Shown: piece after piece, positions 25,449 through 35,200 of the stretch
How the letters are laid out: the number at the start of each line of letters is the position of its first letter
How positions within the stretch are numbered: the stretch's first letter is position 1
NCBI GenBank assembly: GCA_903856725.1
Contig: CAIOCT010000042.1
Coordinates: forward strand, 1-37,551
Length of the DNA: 37,551 nt
Direction of reading: 5' to 3'
Source: an uncultured Verrucomicrobiota bacterium
GTDB taxonomy: Bacteria > Verrucomicrobiota > Verrucomicrobiia > Opitutales > Opitutaceae
Notes under the pieces: generated by a model
Databases searched by the model: none
What the model was told of the DNA's origin: nothing
Seen by the model: only the letters and a program-made list of their open reading frames with translations
Program-made: the position numbers and the translations under genes

Positions 25449-26897
25449 ATGTTTTGCGATCAACTTAACTTTGGCCTGTCGCGGCGGGATTTCTTTGGCC
25501 GTTTTGCGCTCGGCTTAGGGGGAGTGGCGCTCACCCATTTGCTCCAAAAATCCGCTTTGGGCGCGCCGGTTACACCTGAACCAGCCCGTGGCATTCTCGG
25601 CCATCCCCATTTCGCCCCAAAAGCTAAGCGGATTATTTATCTTTTTATGGCGGGTGGGCCCTCCCAGCACGATCTCTTCGATTATAAGCCACTCCTGAAG
25701 CAGCGCCAAGGTGAAGACCTCCCCGACAGCATTCGTGGCGGGCAGCGCTTAACGGGCATGTCCGCTCATCAGGCTCATTATCCTCTAGCCGGTTCGCTAT
25801 TTTCCTTTGCGCAGCATGGTCAAAGCCGGGCCTGGATTAGTGACCTACTCCCCAACACGGCCAAAATGGCTGATGATTTGTGCTTTATTCGCTCGATGCA
25901 TACCGAGCATATCAATCACGACCCCGCGATTACTTTTTTCCAGACAGGCCATCAATTACCTGGCCGCCCCTCGATGGGCTCTTGGCTTTCCTACGGTCTT
26001 GGGAGCGTCAATGAAAACCTCCCGGGGTTTGTCGTGTTGATCTCCAAAGATCGCATCGACCAACCACTGTATTCACGACTGTGGGGTAACGGCTTTCTGC
26101 CGAGCATTCATCAAGGAGTTCAGTTTCGCGGCGGCAGCGACCCAGTACTTTTCCTCAAGAATCCCGCCGGAATTTCTGCGACGAGTCGGCGGCAATTTCT
26201 CGATCGTCTAGCGGAATTGCATTCACGCCAAGCGGCGGAACTTGGTGATCCCGAGATCAGTTCGCGCATCGACCAATATGAAATGGCCTACCGCATGCAA
26301 ACGAGCGTGCCGGAGGTGATGGACCCCTCGCGTGAATCAGCCGCGACCTATGAGCTTTACGGTGAATCGGCAAAACAGCCAGGAACCTTTGCCGCCAATT
26401 GTCTACTTGCTCGCCGCTTGGCAGAGCGGGATGTTCGCTTCATTCAGCTCTATCACCCCGGCTGGGATCAACATGGCGATCTCCCCAAATTTATCCGTCG
26501 GCAATCTGCCGACGTTGATAGAGCCAGCTATGCGCTCGTAACCGATCTTAAGCAACGCGGCCTATTAGATGATACCCTTGTAATCTGGGGTGGTGAATTT
26601 GGCCGCACAAATTATTCTCAAGGCAAGTTGACCGCGGATAATTATGGCCGGGATCATCACCCTCGCTGCTTTACTATGTGGATGGCGGGAGGCGGCGTTA
26701 AGCCCGGTTTAAATTACGGCGCTACCGATGACTTTGGTTATAATATCATCGATAAGCCTGTCTCCGTACACGACCTACAAGCGACAATTCTTCATCAGAT
26801 GGGTATCGATCACAAGGCTCTCACGTATAAACATCAGGGACGTTATTATCGGCTGACGGATGTATTCGGCCAAGTCGTGAGCGATCTACTGGCCTAA
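25449..26897 (+). CDS. DUF1501 family exported protein (sulfatase/alkaline phosphatase-like fold)
   Basis: A 482-aa protein with a twin-arginine signal: SRRDFFGRF at residues 11-19 followed by a hydrophobic stretch, so it is probably exported folded. The body matches DUF1501: FMAGGPSQHDLFDYKP near residue 65, IWGGEFGRTNYSQG near residue 380, and DHHPRCFTMWMAGGG soon after. The family belongs to the alkaline phosphatase/sulfatase superfamily, but its substrates are not established; the typical formylglycine C/SxPxR motif is absent. It is encoded 20 nt after the PSCyt/PSD1 gene, the usual two-gene unit in this phylum. The next gene (26922) converges with only 24 nt between. Confidence 0.9.
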   Translation: MFCDQLNFGLSRRDFFGRFALGLGGVALTHLLQKSALGAPVTPEPARGILGHPHFAPKAKRIIYLFMAGGPSQHDLFDYKPLLKQRQGEDLPDSIRGGQRLTGMSAHQAHYPLAGSLFSFAQHGQSRAWISDLLPNTAKMADDLCFIRSMHTEHINHDPAITFFQTGHQLPGRPSMGSWLSYGLGSVNENLPGFVVLISKDRIDQPLYSRLWGNGFLPSIHQGVQFRGGSDPVLFLKNPAGISATSRRQFLDRLAELHSRQAAELGDPEISSRIDQYEMAYRMQTSVPEVMDPSRESAATYELYGESAKQPGTFAANCLLARRLAERDVRFIQLYHPGWDQHGDLPKFIRRQSADVDRASYALVTDLKQRGLLDDTLVIWGGEFGRTNYSQGKLTADNYGRDHHPRCFTMWMAGGGVKPGLNYGATDDFGYNIIDKPVSVHDLQATILHQMGIDHKALTYKHQGRYYRLTDVFGQVVSDLLA

Positions 26898-26921
26898 TCT
26901 TAGGGAGCAACCGTGGGGCGC

Positions 26922-28274
26922 TCAGAGATCGTTAGGGCTGAGCCAACGAAAATTGATCAGGACAAATTTTTGCCCGAGCGAATTGGCGGCGACCAGCGGG
27001 CTGCGCTGAACGATGGCTTCACAGAAAGCCCGAGCTTCAACTGGGACTGTCGCTAGAGAATTAATCGCCTCTCCATAAGCGCGAATGCGAAATGTATCTG
27101 ACCGTACCACCAGCAACGGGCCCAGCACTGCCATAATCTCGATATAAGTTGGTGAGCCGGTGAGCGGAAAGACGGTGGCGAGATAAACGCTAAAATTGGC
27201 TGGGCTACTAAATGGGCCATTCACCATTTTACCGAGGTTGGTCGCCGCAAGGCCGTTACCGAGGGCATTGCCCTTCGCGGTCAAGTTGCTCGAAGTAATC
27301 GGCACGACTCCCGGCGCGGTATTGTAAGTCTCCAGCAAACTACGCCAAACGATTGTCGAAGTGGTATTGATATTGATGCATCCCGAAAAGTAATCACTCC
27401 CACTAAGCATGCGATTAGTCAGAGTAACGTGATTAAAATTGTCCTGTAAAACCGAAGGTGTCAGCGGCGCATTCGGAGTCGGGAGCAAACTCAATTGCTC
27501 ATAGGAAATGATGTTCGGTAATTTACTCGAATAAGTCGCAAGAGCCGTGGCTAATTTACCAGCCGCGCTGCCAGGAACAGTACCGGTGAGTAGCGGCTTG
27601 AGCCTTGCGACGCGCGGTTGCGACTCTGGGGCATAAGCCGTAATCTTCACGCCTTCATCAATGACTAGATAAGCATAATTTCCTACAAGCGTCGCAATGC
27701 CAGGGGCCGCGGCCGTGTCGGTTCGCCAAAGCGGAATTTTACCCGCAATGCTATGCTCCGAATTAACAGCAGCCGCGCCCACAGTATTCGGGCCAACTAG
27801 TTCAACGACGCTCAACCCACTTTGAACCACGGCGGTACTCGTAGTTTGCGCCCCCGAAGCCAGCCAGGCGACAAAGGCACCGGTGCCCTGCTCCCAAACA
27901 CCACACCAATGCCGCGTGCTATTGGCGGCGAGCGCGCTGACCCCGGTTACTCCAGCCATGCCAGTTAGCCGCGTATTGTTACCCGCCTGCTGCTGTAATT
28001 CACCAAGGCCTAGGCGGAGTGCCAGCAAAGCATTTTGACGTGCCTGCATTTGATAAACAGCCGTAGTCGCCTGCTGTGCGCTCACACGATTCAGAGCACT
28101 CAACGCCAAAACCGTAAGCACCATTAATGAGAGCAGCGTCAGGGTAATGAGCAGCGCCATGCCCCGCTGATTATGCCGCAGCGCATAGGGTCGGCCTGCT
28201 GCTTGATTCGCGACGAGAGATAATTTATTACCCCCAATCAATCCTCCCGACATCTTAACGGGCGCAATTTTCAT
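26922..28274 (-). CDS. Verru_Chthon cassette protein A-like (GspK/PilX-like)
   Basis: A 450-aa protein with an N-terminal hydrophobic helix (about residues 37-60) that begins RGMALLITLTLLSLM, like GspK and PilX-type minor pilins that lack Glu at position +5. The large C-terminal region is Ala/Ser/Thr-rich and has no catalytic motif. It is the last gene of the pseudopilin operon; its ATG overlaps the stop of gene C by four bases. The A-C-B-D arrangement and lineage fit the Verru_Chthon cassette described in Verrucomicrobia. It may act at the tip of a pseudopilus. A family match needs a profile search. Confidence 0.7.
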   Translation of the reverse strand: MKIAPVKMSGGLIGGNKLSLVANQAAGRPYALRHNQRGMALLITLTLLSLMVLTVLALSALNRVSAQQATTAVYQMQARQNALLALRLGLGELQQQAGNNTRLTGMAGVTGVSALAANSTRHWCGVWEQGTGAFVAWLASGAQTTSTAVVQSGLSVVELVGPNTVGAAAVNSEHSIAGKIPLWRTDTAAAPGIATLVGNYAYLVIDEGVKITAYAPESQPRVARLKPLLTGTVPGSAAGKLATALATYSSKLPNIISYEQLSLLPTPNAPLTPSVLQDNFNHVTLTNRMLSGSDYFSGCININTTSTIVWRSLLETYNTAPGVVPITSSNLTAKGNALGNGLAATNLGKMVNGPFSSPANFSVYLATVFPLTGSPTYIEIMAVLGPLLVVRSDTFRIRAYGEAINSLATVPVEARAFCEAIVQRSPLVAANSLGQKFVLINFRWLSPNDL

Positions 28275-29338
28275 AACCCCACGGCCTTTATTTCAATACG
28301 TCTGGTGTAAACCCGAGAATGAGCTTCCACGACTGCCCACCACCACTCGGCATCAGAATTATAATTGGGCGGACGGCTCACATGCGCTGCTGGTGATTCA
28401 ATTTCTGAGATTAAAGTCGCTCCTGATTCAGTTAAAATCCTGATCATCACATCGACCGCCGCAGGAAAACGATGGGCATCGGCGACATTTTCGTTACCAA
28501 CCGATGCATGCGTCAGATTATCACTATCTGCGGGAAAGACCCGACGTAGATTATTCGAATTTGAGTCACGAACATAAAGCCAAAGGCCGAAATCAACGAC
28601 GTTACTCGCTAAGGCATCGGTGCTATTCGGATTAGTAAGGGTCGCGCCAGTACGGGAGGCGGCCGGAGCCACTACCGCGCTGCCATAGCCCGCAGCGGTT
28701 ACATCTGTCCCCACCGCGAAGCTACTGGCAGCACTCACTGCCGCTCGAAATAAAGTGTAACGAACAGCCGCTGGATTGCTCGAGCTCACGGCTCCACTCA
28801 CAGGTCGGCGCGCGATTTGATAAGCCACCGCCACGGGTAAACCGCCCGTGGCTTCATCATTCGTGGACACGAAACGAAGCCACGCACCGGATAAACCAAA
28901 TCGTGCATTACTGATGAGCGGAGCTATTCGCTCGCTCACAATTCCCCCCAATCTTTGGCTCTCTAGAGAACTCGGCTTAATGAGTCCGCTTGGCACGAGC
29001 CAACCATGATTCACTAAATTACTGGCGCTGTTATTTATCTGTACGACCAACCAAATTTTACCGTCGGCGCGAAAGAGAGCGGAGTGTAAATCTCGCTCAA
29101 GCAAATCGAGCGCCAAATTAGCTTGGGCAGCACTCGCTAAATGATCCTGAGTGCGTTGCCAAATCCCCAGCGTCACCCGAACGATTGACAACAGCAGACC
29201 GGCCAAGATCAGCGTGATGGTCATCGCAACGAGAAGTTCTATAAGAGTGAAAGCGGCGTGACCGCGCTGGCCGCAAAAAAATCCAGCCCTCAAGCCATCC
29301 AATGGGTACAGTGGCTTAGCTGCGGGCAGACGCTTCAT
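28271..29338 (-). CDS. Prepilin-type protein, Verru_Chthon cassette C-like
   Basis: A 355-aa protein with a prepilin N-terminal motif AAFTLIELLVAM (Glu at +5, Ala instead of Gly at -1) followed by a hydrophobic helix and the LLERDLHSALFR segment seen in GspJ-like minor pseudopilins. The C-terminal part is a beta-rich head without cysteine pairs. It overlaps genes B and A by ATGA at both ends, so translation is probably coupled. It is exported and assembled after prepilin peptidase cleavage; no such peptidase lies in this window. Confidence 0.75.
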   Translation of the reverse strand: MKRLPAAKPLYPLDGLRAGFFCGQRGHAAFTLIELLVAMTITLILAGLLLSIVRVTLGIWQRTQDHLASAAQANLALDLLERDLHSALFRADGKIWLVVQINNSASNLVNHGWLVPSGLIKPSSLESQRLGGIVSERIAPLISNARFGLSGAWLRFVSTNDEATGGLPVAVAYQIARRPVSGAVSSSNPAAVRYTLFRAAVSAASSFAVGTDVTAAGYGSAVVAPAASRTGATLTNPNSTDALASNVVDFGLWLYVRDSNSNNLRRVFPADSDNLTHASVGNENVADAHRFPAAVDVMIRILTESGATLISEIESPAAHVSRPPNYNSDAEWWWAVVEAHSRVYTRRIEIKAVGL

Positions 29339-29865
29339 CGAGTTAAAGCCAAGTTAAAAACGATTTGCTCACGCGCACTAATCGGGTTGGCGAGGCTGGC
29401 CCCGGGACTAAAAAATGGCCAAGAAACCCTCACCTGGACGGCGATCCCAGCACCGCTTACACTATACTCTAATGGCGGTGCGGGGAAGCGCCATACCTCG
29501 ATCAAGAAATAACGGGAAGCGGTCGGAATTTGCTCTGCTTCGATTGCTGGTAAATAATCCAAAGTTCGCACGCGCTCGATTGCTCGATCAGCCGCCAGCC
29601 TGAGGGTGGCCGGCAATGGATCAGCTAAACGTGAGATCTGGCTCGCCAGTGCGTCAAAGCCGCCTGCAAGAGCGACCTGTTGCAACTCAAGCTCCACAGC
29701 GTCAGGCAAACGTACTGCGACGAAAGTATCGCTTGTTTTACCAGCTGAGACGATCAGCGCAGTCAGCAGACTAAGCATAATCGTGATTGCAGCCCCGAAT
29801 ATACCGACGGCGACGATAACCTCAAACAGAGAAAAGCCCCGTCCACCATGTCGCAATAATTTCAT
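29335..29865 (-). CDS. Prepilin-type protein, Verru_Chthon cassette B-like
   Basis: A 176-aa protein with a canonical prepilin cleavage motif RG|FSLFEVIVAV (Gly at -1, Glu at +5). The ATG at 29865 shares one base with the stop of gene D (TGATG) and is preferred over a TTG at 29868. It resembles GspI-like minor pseudopilins in size and position. A head of about 140 residues follows the helix. It is the fourth of six genes. Confidence 0.75.
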   Translation of the reverse strand: MKLLRHGGRGFSLFEVIVAVGIFGAAITIMLSLLTALIVSAGKTSDTFVAVRLPDAVELELQQVALAGGFDALASQISRLADPLPATLRLAADRAIERVRTLDYLPAIEAEQIPTASRYFLIEVWRFPAPPLEYSVSGAGIAVQVRVSWPFFSPGASLANPISAREQIVFNLALTR

Positions 29866-30635
29866 CAAAAACTAATCCGATTATAAATTAAGATCGGCAC
29901 GGAATACGCACTCAGGGAAAGTCCGCGTACCTTTTCTGGCTCGATCAAGACTACCGGTGATTCAGCGGCGGCATAGATCGGCAGATTGCGCCTCTGCCCA
30001 GAGGCAATGATGAGATCACCCGATTGTACCGTGCCGGCGGTTGCCGAAATAATGATAGTCACCCACTGTTCCACCAAAAAACTATTAATCGCCTCGTAAA
30101 TGACTTGGTTGGAGCGAAGCGCTGTTGATCGCAGCGGAGTACCGTCTGACTTCACCCATGCACCTGTACTGGTTTCAGAAAAAATACCTTTCGGCAGAGC
30201 ATTAAAATTCCCAGGCACAATATAAATACCTTCGGGTAAATAGGCTTCGGCAAAAACAGACCACCCGCTAGAATTTTGGGTCTGCACCGCAAGGTAGCGC
30301 AAATAGCGGATTGGCTGGCCGTAATTTACGTGATCAATCTGAATCAACACGCGAGATGATTGCCCAGTCGCGATGGCCTTAGTTCGAGCTGCCGCCAATA
30401 AGTTAAATACGGTAGCCTGCGCCGCTTTCAGTGCAGTCGACTGGCGACTGCCACCAATCTGAGTACTGAGCATTAAAGATAATACGGCAATAAGGCTGAT
30501 CACGACTAATAATTCGAGCAGGCTAAAACCGCCGGCGCGCGAATCCCCAAAGCCGCTCGTTAGAGCGCCAGTTTGTTGCCTGAAAATATTTTTTTGATTC
30601 GCCGAAGCGCAGCAATGATGAGGCGGATATTTCAT
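29865..30635 (-). CDS. Prepilin-type protein, Verru_Chthon cassette D-like (GspH-like)
   Basis: A 256-aa protein with prepilin motif GG|FSLLELLVVISL (about residues 36-48) and a long N-terminal leader. The ATG at 30635 overlaps the upstream stop by ATGA and is preferred over a TTG at 30641. The segment after the helix, with LLAAARTKAIATGQ, is typical of GspH/FimT-type pseudopilins. Tight coupling on both sides indicates a single transcript. Confidence 0.75.
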   Translation of the reverse strand: MKYPPHHCCASANQKNIFRQQTGALTSGFGDSRAGGFSLLELLVVISLIAVLSLMLSTQIGGSRQSTALKAAQATVFNLLAAARTKAIATGQSSRVLIQIDHVNYGQPIRYLRYLAVQTQNSSGWSVFAEAYLPEGIYIVPGNFNALPKGIFSETSTGAWVKSDGTPLRSTALRSNQVIYEAINSFLVEQWVTIIISATAGTVQSGDLIIASGQRRNLPIYAAAESPVVLIEPEKVRGLSLSAYSVPILIYNRISF

Positions 30636-31333
30636 TTCCAACTAAAAATAAATTGAGGATTAGCAATCGTGGCACCCGGCGCGGGTGCATAGAAAATTAC
30701 GCCCGCCCGCACGCCGACTAAGGGAAAATCTGTTAAACTTGGCGTGAGTCCATTCACCGCCGGTAAAATCATGAAATCGCTTCCTGATTGAATCACCCCG
30801 TCGAGATTTCGATCCACCAGCACCGCGATGTCAGTATGCTCAGAACCATCCCATAATAAATTGGCACCCGCTGCACGATCGCGCGTAAAATCAGCGAGGG
30901 CAAAAGAGTAAAAGCAAATCAGCTTACGATTCTGCGCTTCCGGCAACCACCCGCTCGTACCGCTGGCATAGGCCGGCAACGCCGTGCCATCTCGGCGCCG
31001 AGCCGCCAGCAAATCATGGAAGAGATGCGGTGTTCTTGGATCGATATTTTGACCTGCTGGATTAACTAGGTTACTCTCATCGAGCACAGGATAGTAACCG
31101 TACTCTTGATAAAACCCCTCAAAAGCGAGCCCCCACTGACCGAACATCAGTCGCGTCTTAGCCTGCTGGGCGGCCGTTCGTGCGGCATGAAAACTGGGAA
31201 AGATAAAAGCGGACAAAATCCCGATCACCGCAAGCACCGCGAGCAGCTCAAGCAAGGTGAAGGCCGATGCCAAAGCTTGAGGGGGTGGATGCTTTGCACG
31301 TCGTATCCCAGTGAAGAATGAATTTAAATTCAT
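30632..31333 (-). CDS. Prepilin-type pseudopilin, GspG/GspH-like
   Basis: A 233-aa protein with SAFTLLELLAVLAVIGIL (Ala at -1, Glu at +5) and a helix followed by QAKTRLMFGQWGLAFEGF, an alpha-helical stalk. The EYGYYPVLDES segment resembles the start of the head in GspG-like pseudopilins. It overlaps the previous gene by ATGA. It seems to be an addition to the four-gene A-D cassette. Confidence 0.72.
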   Translation of the reverse strand: MNLNSFFTGIRRAKHPPPQALASAFTLLELLAVLAVIGILSAFIFPSFHAARTAAQQAKTRLMFGQWGLAFEGFYQEYGYYPVLDESNLVNPAGQNIDPRTPHLFHDLLAARRRDGTALPAYASGTSGWLPEAQNRKLICFYSFALADFTRDRAAGANLLWDGSEHTDIAVLVDRNLDGVIQSGSDFMILPAVNGLTPSLTDFPLVGVRAGVIFYAPAPGATIANPQFIFSWK

Positions 31334-31881
31334 GGGCGATTGGCGTAAATATTATCCAAATTTTCCGGCAAACTTGGATCGACCAATCCACCCGATAGAA
31401 GCCCTCGAAAATCGCGCCCATCCGGGCCCCTCGAATAAAGCACGTAGCTCACCTGCCCCCAGCTCGCGGCTGGGTCCTTGTAGATATATTGATATGGTTG
31501 GTCCCATGCATCGATCAGGGTGGCTGATACATCACCCCATGGATCGCGGCCGGCCACGGTTCGATAATGAGCGAGCCCTAACAAGCTAGGCGTAAAGCTG
31601 ACGGTATTGCGCGGCCCGCGTCGACCGACGAGCGACTGTAAAAGCTGCGAGGGATCTGCTGTCTGAGGATAATCGCCGTAAAGGCGCTGGTAATTCTCCA
31701 ACGCCGCCGCAAGAACGGCTAGTTCAGCTTTAGTACGCGCAGTGCGCCCCACTTCGACTACCCGACGAGCTGCTCCCAACAGGAGACCGCACAGCAGAGC
31801 CACCAGGGCAACTACAGCCAGCAATTCGAGCAGCGTGAAGGCTGCTCGTTGGTAATTGGCCCCTGAGGGAGCCAAGAACAT
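31330..31881 (-). CDS. GspG-like major pseudopilin
   Basis: A 183-aa protein with prepilin motif AAFTLLELLAVVALVALL near its N-terminus (Ala at -1, Glu at +5). A stalk helix leads to NYQRLYGDYPQ, and the C-terminus has WGQVSYVLYSRGPDG, like the loop that binds calcium in GspG major pseudopilins; DPWGD and WDQPYQY also match that family. It is the first pilin-like gene of the operon, 13 nt after acs. Confidence 0.8.
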   Translation of the reverse strand: MFLAPSGANYQRAAFTLLELLAVVALVALLCGLLLGAARRVVEVGRTARTKAELAVLAAALENYQRLYGDYPQTADPSQLLQSLVGRRGPRNTVSFTPSLLGLAHYRTVAGRDPWGDVSATLIDAWDQPYQYIYKDPAASWGQVSYVLYSRGPDGRDFRGLLSGGLVDPSLPENLDNIYANRP

Positions 31882-31894
31882 TTAGCCGGCGGAT

Positions 31895-33856
31895 TTATTC
31901 CTCATCAGATTTGAGGGCCGAGATGACGGAGAAATCTTCCAACGTCGTTGTGTCACCCTTGATCTCACCCGTAGTAGCGAGTTCCTTGAGTAAGCGTCGC
32001 ATAATTTTCCCTGAGCGCGTCTTGGGTAAACCAGCAGCAAAGCGGACCTGATCCGGTTTGGCGAGTGAGCCAATCTCTTTGCCCACGTGCGCGCGGAGGT
32101 CTTCTTTCAACTGCTCACTAGCGGTATGGGTGGACTTGAGCGTGACGAAGACTACGAGGGAATGACCTTTAAGTTCGTCTGGTCGCCCGACTGCCGCCGA
32201 TTCAGCCACCGCAGGGTGCGAAGCCAAAGCACTTTCGATTTCGGCTGTGCCGATGCGGTGACCAGAAATGTTGAGCACATCGTCGATGCGGCCCACGATC
32301 CAAAAATAACCATCTTTATCCTGCCGCGCGCCGTCGCCGGTAAAATAGACTCCGGGCTTACCAGGGAATTCGCTAAAATAAGCCTGCTTAAACCGAGCGT
32401 CATCGCCCCACAGAGTCCGCAGCATCGCGGGCCAAGGTTTCATGATGGCCAATTTGCCGCCGTTATTCCGCGGAACCTCATCGCCATTTTCATCAACAAT
32501 CTTAGGAACGACGCCGAAGAACGGAAGCGTCGCTGAACCCGGCTTGGTGGGCACAACCCCCGGCAGCGGCGTGATCATGATCGAACCAGTTTCCGTCTGC
32601 CACCAAGTATCAACGATGGGGCAACGTTTCTTGCCGATCATCTTATGGTACCACATCCAGGCTTCCGGATTAATGGGCTCACCCACTGATCCGAGCAGAC
32701 GTAGCGAATCGAGACGGTGCCGCAGCACGTGGTTGTCGCCCCAACGCATGAAAGCGCGAATCGCCGTTGGCGCGGTGTAGAGAATCGTCAGACCATGACG
32801 ATCAATCATCTGCCAAAAACGGTCAGGCTCAGGCTGATTGGGCGCGCCTTCATAGAGAAACACCGTGGCGCCGTTGGAGAGTAATCCGTAAACCACGTAA
32901 CTATGACCGGTAATCCAACCGATGTCGGCCGAACAAAAGAAACGATCATTTTCCTTTAAATCGAAAACGTAATGCGAACTCAGCTTAGCTCCAAGGAGGT
33001 AGCCGGCTGAAGTATGGAGCACGCCCTTGGGTTTGCCCGTGGAACCAGAAGTGTAGAGAATGAAGAGCGGATGCTCAGAATCGAACGCTTTGGCCCGATG
33101 CGAGTTCGGGGCGCCCTCCCAGGCCTCCCGCCACCACACATCACGCCCCTCACGCATGGTCACGGGATTTCCGCAACGTTTGACCACCAGCACCGTGTGG
33201 ACGGTCGGCGCGCCTTCCAGCGCTCGGTCAACACTCGCCTTCAACTCGATGACCTTGCCGCGCCGCCAACCACCATCAGCTGTAATGACAAGCTTTGCCT
33301 GACAGTTGTTGATGCGGTCTTTGATAGCCTCGGCACTGAAGCCACCAAAAATAACTGTATGGACAGCTCCAATGCGCGCACAGGCCAACATCGCAATCAC
33401 CGCCTCAGGAATCATGGGCAAGTAAATGGCAATGCGATCGCCGGGCTTGATCCCCATATTCTCCAAAATATGAGCCATGCGACAGACGTGAAAATACAAT
33501 TGGCGATAGGTGATGGTGCGGACATCGCCAGGCTCACCTTCGAAAATTAAGGCAGCTTTATTTTCGCGCGCTGTACCGAGGTGACGATCGACGCAATTTT
33601 CAGAAACATTTAACTTCCCCCCGAGGAACCACTTAGCATGTGGGGGTTTCCACTCAGAAACTCGCTTGAAAGGCTTGCGCCAAGTAAGATGCTCCTTGGC
33701 CTGTTTTGACCAAAACTTGTCTGGAGCGTTGACAGACTCGGCGTAAAGCTTACGGTACGAGGCGTAGCTGCCAAGATTAGCTTGGCTCGTGAAATCGGCC
33801 GAGGGTTTGAAAACTCTACTCTCCCGAGACACTGAGGTTATCGTTTGGTCCGTCAC
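31895..33856 (-). CDS. acs: Acetyl-CoA synthetase (AMP-forming)
   Basis: A 653-aa protein, the normal length for Acs. It makes acetyl-CoA from acetate, ATP and CoA in the cytoplasm through acetyl-AMP. Motifs: the nucleotide-binding [11 protein letters not shown] loop, [22 protein letters not shown], the hinge [14 protein letters not shown], and a C-terminal [10 protein letters not shown] segment in which K617 is the catalytic and potentially acetylated lysine. The GTG start is supported by AGGA seven bases upstream, with the usual Acs N-terminus after it. It is divergent from rho (96 nt) and precedes the pseudopilin genes by 13 nt, so read-through or shared transcription is likely although the functions differ. 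Confidence 0.96.
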   Translation of the reverse strand: MTDQTITSVSRESRVFKPSADFTSQANLGSYASYRKLYAESVNAPDKFWSKQAKEHLTWRKPFKRVSEWKPPHAKWFLGGKLNVSENCVDRHLGTARENKAALIFEGEPGDVRTITYRQLYFHVCRMAHILENMGIKPGDRIAIYLPMIPEAVIAMLACARIGAVHTVIFGGFSAEAIKDRINNCQAKLVITADGGWRRGKVIELKASVDRALEGAPTVHTVLVVKRCGNPVTMREGRDVWWREAWEGAPNSHRAKAFDSEHPLFILYTSGSTGKPKGVLHTSAGYLLGAKLSSHYVFDLKENDRFFCSADIGWITGHSYVVYGLLSNGATVFLYEGAPNQPEPDRFWQMIDRHGLTILYTAPTAIRAFMRWGDNHVLRHRLDSLRLLGSVGEPINPEAWMWYHKMIGKKRCPIVDTWWQTETGSIMITPLPGVVPTKPGSATLPFFGVVPKIVDENGDEVPRNNGGKLAIMKPWPAMLRTLWGDDARFKQAYFSEFPGKPGVYFTGDGARQDKDGYFWIVGRIDDVLNISGHRIGTAEIESALASHPAVAESAAVGRPDELKGHSLVVFVTLKSTHTASEQLKEDLRAHVGKEIGSLAKPDQVRFAAGLPKTRSGKIMRRLLKELATTGEIKGDTTTLEDFSVISALKSDEE

Positions 33857-33952
33857 AAGTTTTTCCTATTTGGGGTTTAAACTGAGCGTTTTGGAAATGC
33901 CACTGACGAATTAAACGGTCAAGCCTAGGCAGCTCCACCAACTCGTTTTTGT

Positions 33953-35128
33953 ATGGATAATGAAAATCTGCCAGTTGCCCCTGAGGCAGCCTTAGCTCCC
34001 ACCACCCCGCCGGCCCAGCCGGATAATACGATCCAGGTCGAAGGCGTGCTTGACATCGACAACAGCCGTAATGGCCAGTTGTTGGACCTGAATAAACACG
34101 GCAAACGTCGCCCGACGGATCCTTTTGTGCCGCGCGAACTTGTGCGCCGCTTCCACCTACAGCAAGGCAGTCTCATCACCGCTTCAGCGACTCCTGATGA
34201 GCGCTTCCCCAACCCAAAGATCCGCTTTATCGAGAAAATCGATGGCCTCGATCTCGAAGCCCGCCGGCGCGCCCTAGACTTCGCCAGCCTCACGACCATT
34301 ACCCCCAACGAGCAAATTAAGCTCGAGATGAAAGATGGGCGTATGACTAACCGTGTCATAGATCTTCTTTGCCCCATCGGCAAAGGCACCCGCGGCCTGA
34401 TCGTCGCCCCGCCGCGCACAGGAAAAACCACTTTCCTGCGCGACATCGCCCTGGGCGTCATTGAAAATCATCCCGAATGTCACGTCATGATTCTGCTCGT
34501 CGACGAGCGCCCCGAAGAAGTCACAGACTTCAAGCGGAGCGTACCTGCCGAAGTGTGGGCATCATCAAACGATGATCCCGTGGAGAATCACCTACGCGTT
34601 TCCGATCTCTGCATTGAGCGCGCTAAGCGCCTGATTGAGGCCGGAAAAGATGTCGTCCTCTTGATTGACTCGCTGACTCGGCTGGCTCGCGCCCATAACA
34701 CCGCTAAAAATTCAGGCCGCACCGGCACCGGCGGTTTGGATGTACGCGCACTCGAACGCCCGCGCCAACTTTTCGCCTCAGCCCGTAATACGGAAGAAGG
34801 CGGCTCTTTAACCATCATCGCTTCAATTCTAGTCGAAACGGGCTCCCGGATGGATGATGTAATCTTCCAAGAATTCAAGGGCACCGGCAACATGGAGTTA
34901 GTCCTCGATCGCAAAGCGGCAGAAATGCGCATTTGGCCCGCCGTCAACGTCGCTTCCTCCGGCACGCGCAAAGAAGAACTCTTATTGGCCGAAAAAACAC
35001 TCGAAGGCATCCACTTTTTTCGCCGTGCCCTGGTGCAGCAGAAAATCGAAGAAGCCACCGACACGATGGTCACCCGTTTGGCCAAGACTAAAACGAACGC
35101 TGAGTTCATTAAATTGATCGCCCGATAA
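33953..35128 (+). CDS. rho: Transcription termination factor Rho, short form with divergent RNA-binding domain
   Basis: A 391-aa hexameric RNA-dependent ATPase that releases transcripts. Motor motifs are intact: Walker A PPRTGKTT (153-160), DERPEEV, Walker B LLIDSLTRLAR (236-246), FKGTGNMEL and the GTRKEELL segment. The N-terminus is unusual. The Rho_N helical domain is missing, and the cold-shock-like domain (about 28-80) lacks the GFGFLR strand that carries the aromatic RNA-binding residues of E. coli Rho; it has RNGQLLDLNKHGKRR in that place. An in-frame TAG at about 33927 rules out a hidden upstream extension. RNA-site preference may therefore differ. It is followed by a 72-nt gap and a gene of unknown function. 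Confidence 0.93.
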   Translation: MDNENLPVAPEAALAPTTPPAQPDNTIQVEGVLDIDNSRNGQLLDLNKHGKRRPTDPFVPRELVRRFHLQQGSLITASATPDERFPNPKIRFIEKIDGLDLEARRRALDFASLTTITPNEQIKLEMKDGRMTNRVIDLLCPIGKGTRGLIVAPPRTGKTTFLRDIALGVIENHPECHVMILLVDERPEEVTDFKRSVPAEVWASSNDDPVENHLRVSDLCIERAKRLIEAGKDVVLLIDSLTRLARAHNTAKNSGRTGTGGLDVRALERPRQLFASARNTEEGGSLTIIASILVETGSRMDDVIFQEFKGTGNMELVLDRKAAEMRIWPAVNVASSGTRKEELLLAEKTLEGIHFFRRALVQQKIEEATDTMVTRLAKTKTNAEFIKLIAR

Positions 35129-35200
35129 TTCACTCTTGCTCCCGTTTCATCGACTGGAACAAATCCACCTTCCGCCCACCCTTTTACACGATTCCGCTGA

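Noticed and set aside
33014-33550. 178-aa frame antisense to acs
   Set aside because: A shadow of a strongly conserved gene.
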